Shown in pieces: positions 27,751-28,506 of a stretch of 28,506 bases of DNA. Source of the DNA: Larix sibirica (taxonomy: Eukaryota; Streptophyta; Pinopsida; Pinales; Pinaceae). A model generated the notes under the pieces. It worked only from the letters and a program-made list of their open reading frames with translations. It made no database searches and was not told where the DNA came from. The stretch's first letter is position 1. Each line of letters begins with the position of its first letter. The position numbers were made by a program, and so were the translations under genes. Location: NCBI GenBank assembly GCA_004151065.3, contig NWUY0303962145.1, forward strand, positions 1-28,506. Reading direction: 5' to 3'.

Positions 27751-28231
27751 GAAAGGATTTTTACATCAATCTTAATTAATATACGTTTATTCGCTATTTG
27801 AGGAGGGAAATAAGTAGCATAGTAAGTTTATATAACTAATGTTTAGTGGCATAGTCAACCAAGAGATTAGGAGTTGGATGAGTCTTACCCATGGAGCCAA
27901 CCGCTTCGCCAACCGAACCACTTCATGAAACATTCTACCAATAACTAACGAAGGACGTTCACCGAAAGCGAGCGGTTACACCTGATGCAGTAACCTAAAG
28001 ACCCAGTTCAAAACTTGAAGAATGGCATTTCACGACGTTTCACACGGATAGAGGGCATGGCGGCTGGCCTTATTGGCCTTAATAGTCTTGCTGCAATTGC
28101 TGGGATGAGGATTACTGGGTGGGATGAACGCAATCAATAACTGAAGGCTATTCACTCAAACTGTAAGGAATGCATTTTATTATCTTGATCATAAGTAACT
28201 GGATAATAATATCGTATGCAAAGAGAGATTA
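27751..28231. other. Non-coding spacer
   Basis: No open frame of note. No exon, tRNA or rRNA piece was recognised. GGCCTTATTGGCCTTA-like duplication lies at about 28064-28081. Confidence 0.35.
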
Positions 28232-28481
28232 TTATATATGTAATTATGCTAGATAGATAAATGGTCCTTTTGATTAGTAAATGGCTAGGCAGATTGGACA
28301 TTTATTATTGAAATGGGTATATTGGCCGTTTATTAAGAAAATGGGTTTATTAATCATTCTTTATATATGTAATTATGCAAGTGCTTTTCACGGTTGGGTG
28401 GGAATAGATAAGAAGGCGAAATCACTCGATATTTCATAGTCGAGAGCCACTCTTTATATATGTAATTATGCGAGTACTTTT
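28232..28481. repeat. 18-bp AT-rich word repeated three times
   Basis: TTATATATGTAATTATGC is exact at 28232-28249, 28361-28378 and 28454-28471. The last two copies extend to about 31 bp with TCT before it and (A/G)AGT(G/A)CTTTT after it. Between them, TTTATTA..GAAAATGGGT-like words at 28301 and 28329 form another small duplication. The array may continue beyond the window. Confidence 0.8.
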
Positions 28482-28506
28482 TATTCACACGATCACCAAT
28501 TAAACG

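Noticed and set aside
1-28506. tRNA genes
   Set aside because: Looked on both strands for T-arm-like GGTTCRAATCC and its complement with matching acceptor stems. Candidates such as 17143 and 15631 lack a cloverleaf.
1-28506. Intact mitochondrial or plastid genes or exons
   Set aside because: No translation resembled nad, cox, atp, ccm, rps, rpl, matR or plastid proteins. Very short exons could still be missed without a search.

Overview
This window looks like gene-free, non-coding plant DNA, most likely a spacer from a large plant mitochondrial genome. The reasons are indirect: a moderate base composition (about 45% G+C in the one line I counted), no long open frames, a patchwork of short diverged direct and inverted repeats, and a few heavily decayed fragments of nuclear-type retrotransposons. 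I did not recognise any intact mitochondrial, plastid or nuclear protein gene, rRNA or tRNA. The mitochondrial assignment is therefore an inference, and a decayed nuclear intergenic region is not excluded.

The best-supported content is three relics of plant transposable-element proteins. (1) At 5654-5911 (+) lies a DUF4283-like fragment of the kind found at the N-terminus of plant LINE-type polyproteins and related proteins; it sits in one frame with a single internal TGA. (2) At 9408-9879 (-) is the linker and aspartic-protease part of a Ty3/gypsy polyprotein, broken by frameshifts and by a 9-bp tandem duplication directly beside the catalytic Asp motif. (3) At 24147-24430 (+) is the start of a Ty3/gypsy integrase core, with several frameshifts and Glu at the expected first catalytic Asp. 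The three are kilobases apart, lie on different strands and have no LTRs or adjoining domains that I can see, so they look like separate insertions.

Layout: 0-4 kb holds a diverged 60-80 bp tandem repeat (403-625), a Gly/Tyr/Asn-rich low-complexity tract (972-1133), and single copies of repeat pairs shared with 21 kb and 26 kb. 5-7 kb holds the DUF4283 relic and several small tandem duplications. 8.6-10.3 kb holds a three-copy diverged repeat and the protease relic. 11-16.5 kb holds a second Gly/Tyr-type low-complexity tract, short GATCGCTATCGCTTGCC words, and a pair of hairpin-bearing repeats. 17-20 kb and 23.8 kb carry a dispersed repeat family built on words such as ATCGAGTACCAGC and ATTTAGTACCG, plus a minisatellite. 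22-24.6 kb carries a 1.5-kb-spaced inverted repeat, the integrase relic and a GC-rich island. The last kilobase has a weak group II intron-like motif and an 18-bp AT-rich word repeated three times.

No genes here work together in a pathway. The window is a record of repeat turnover and insertion of foreign or nuclear DNA. I found no CRISPR array, complete transposon, replication origin or convincing new system. All family assignments come from remembered family motifs and not from a database search.
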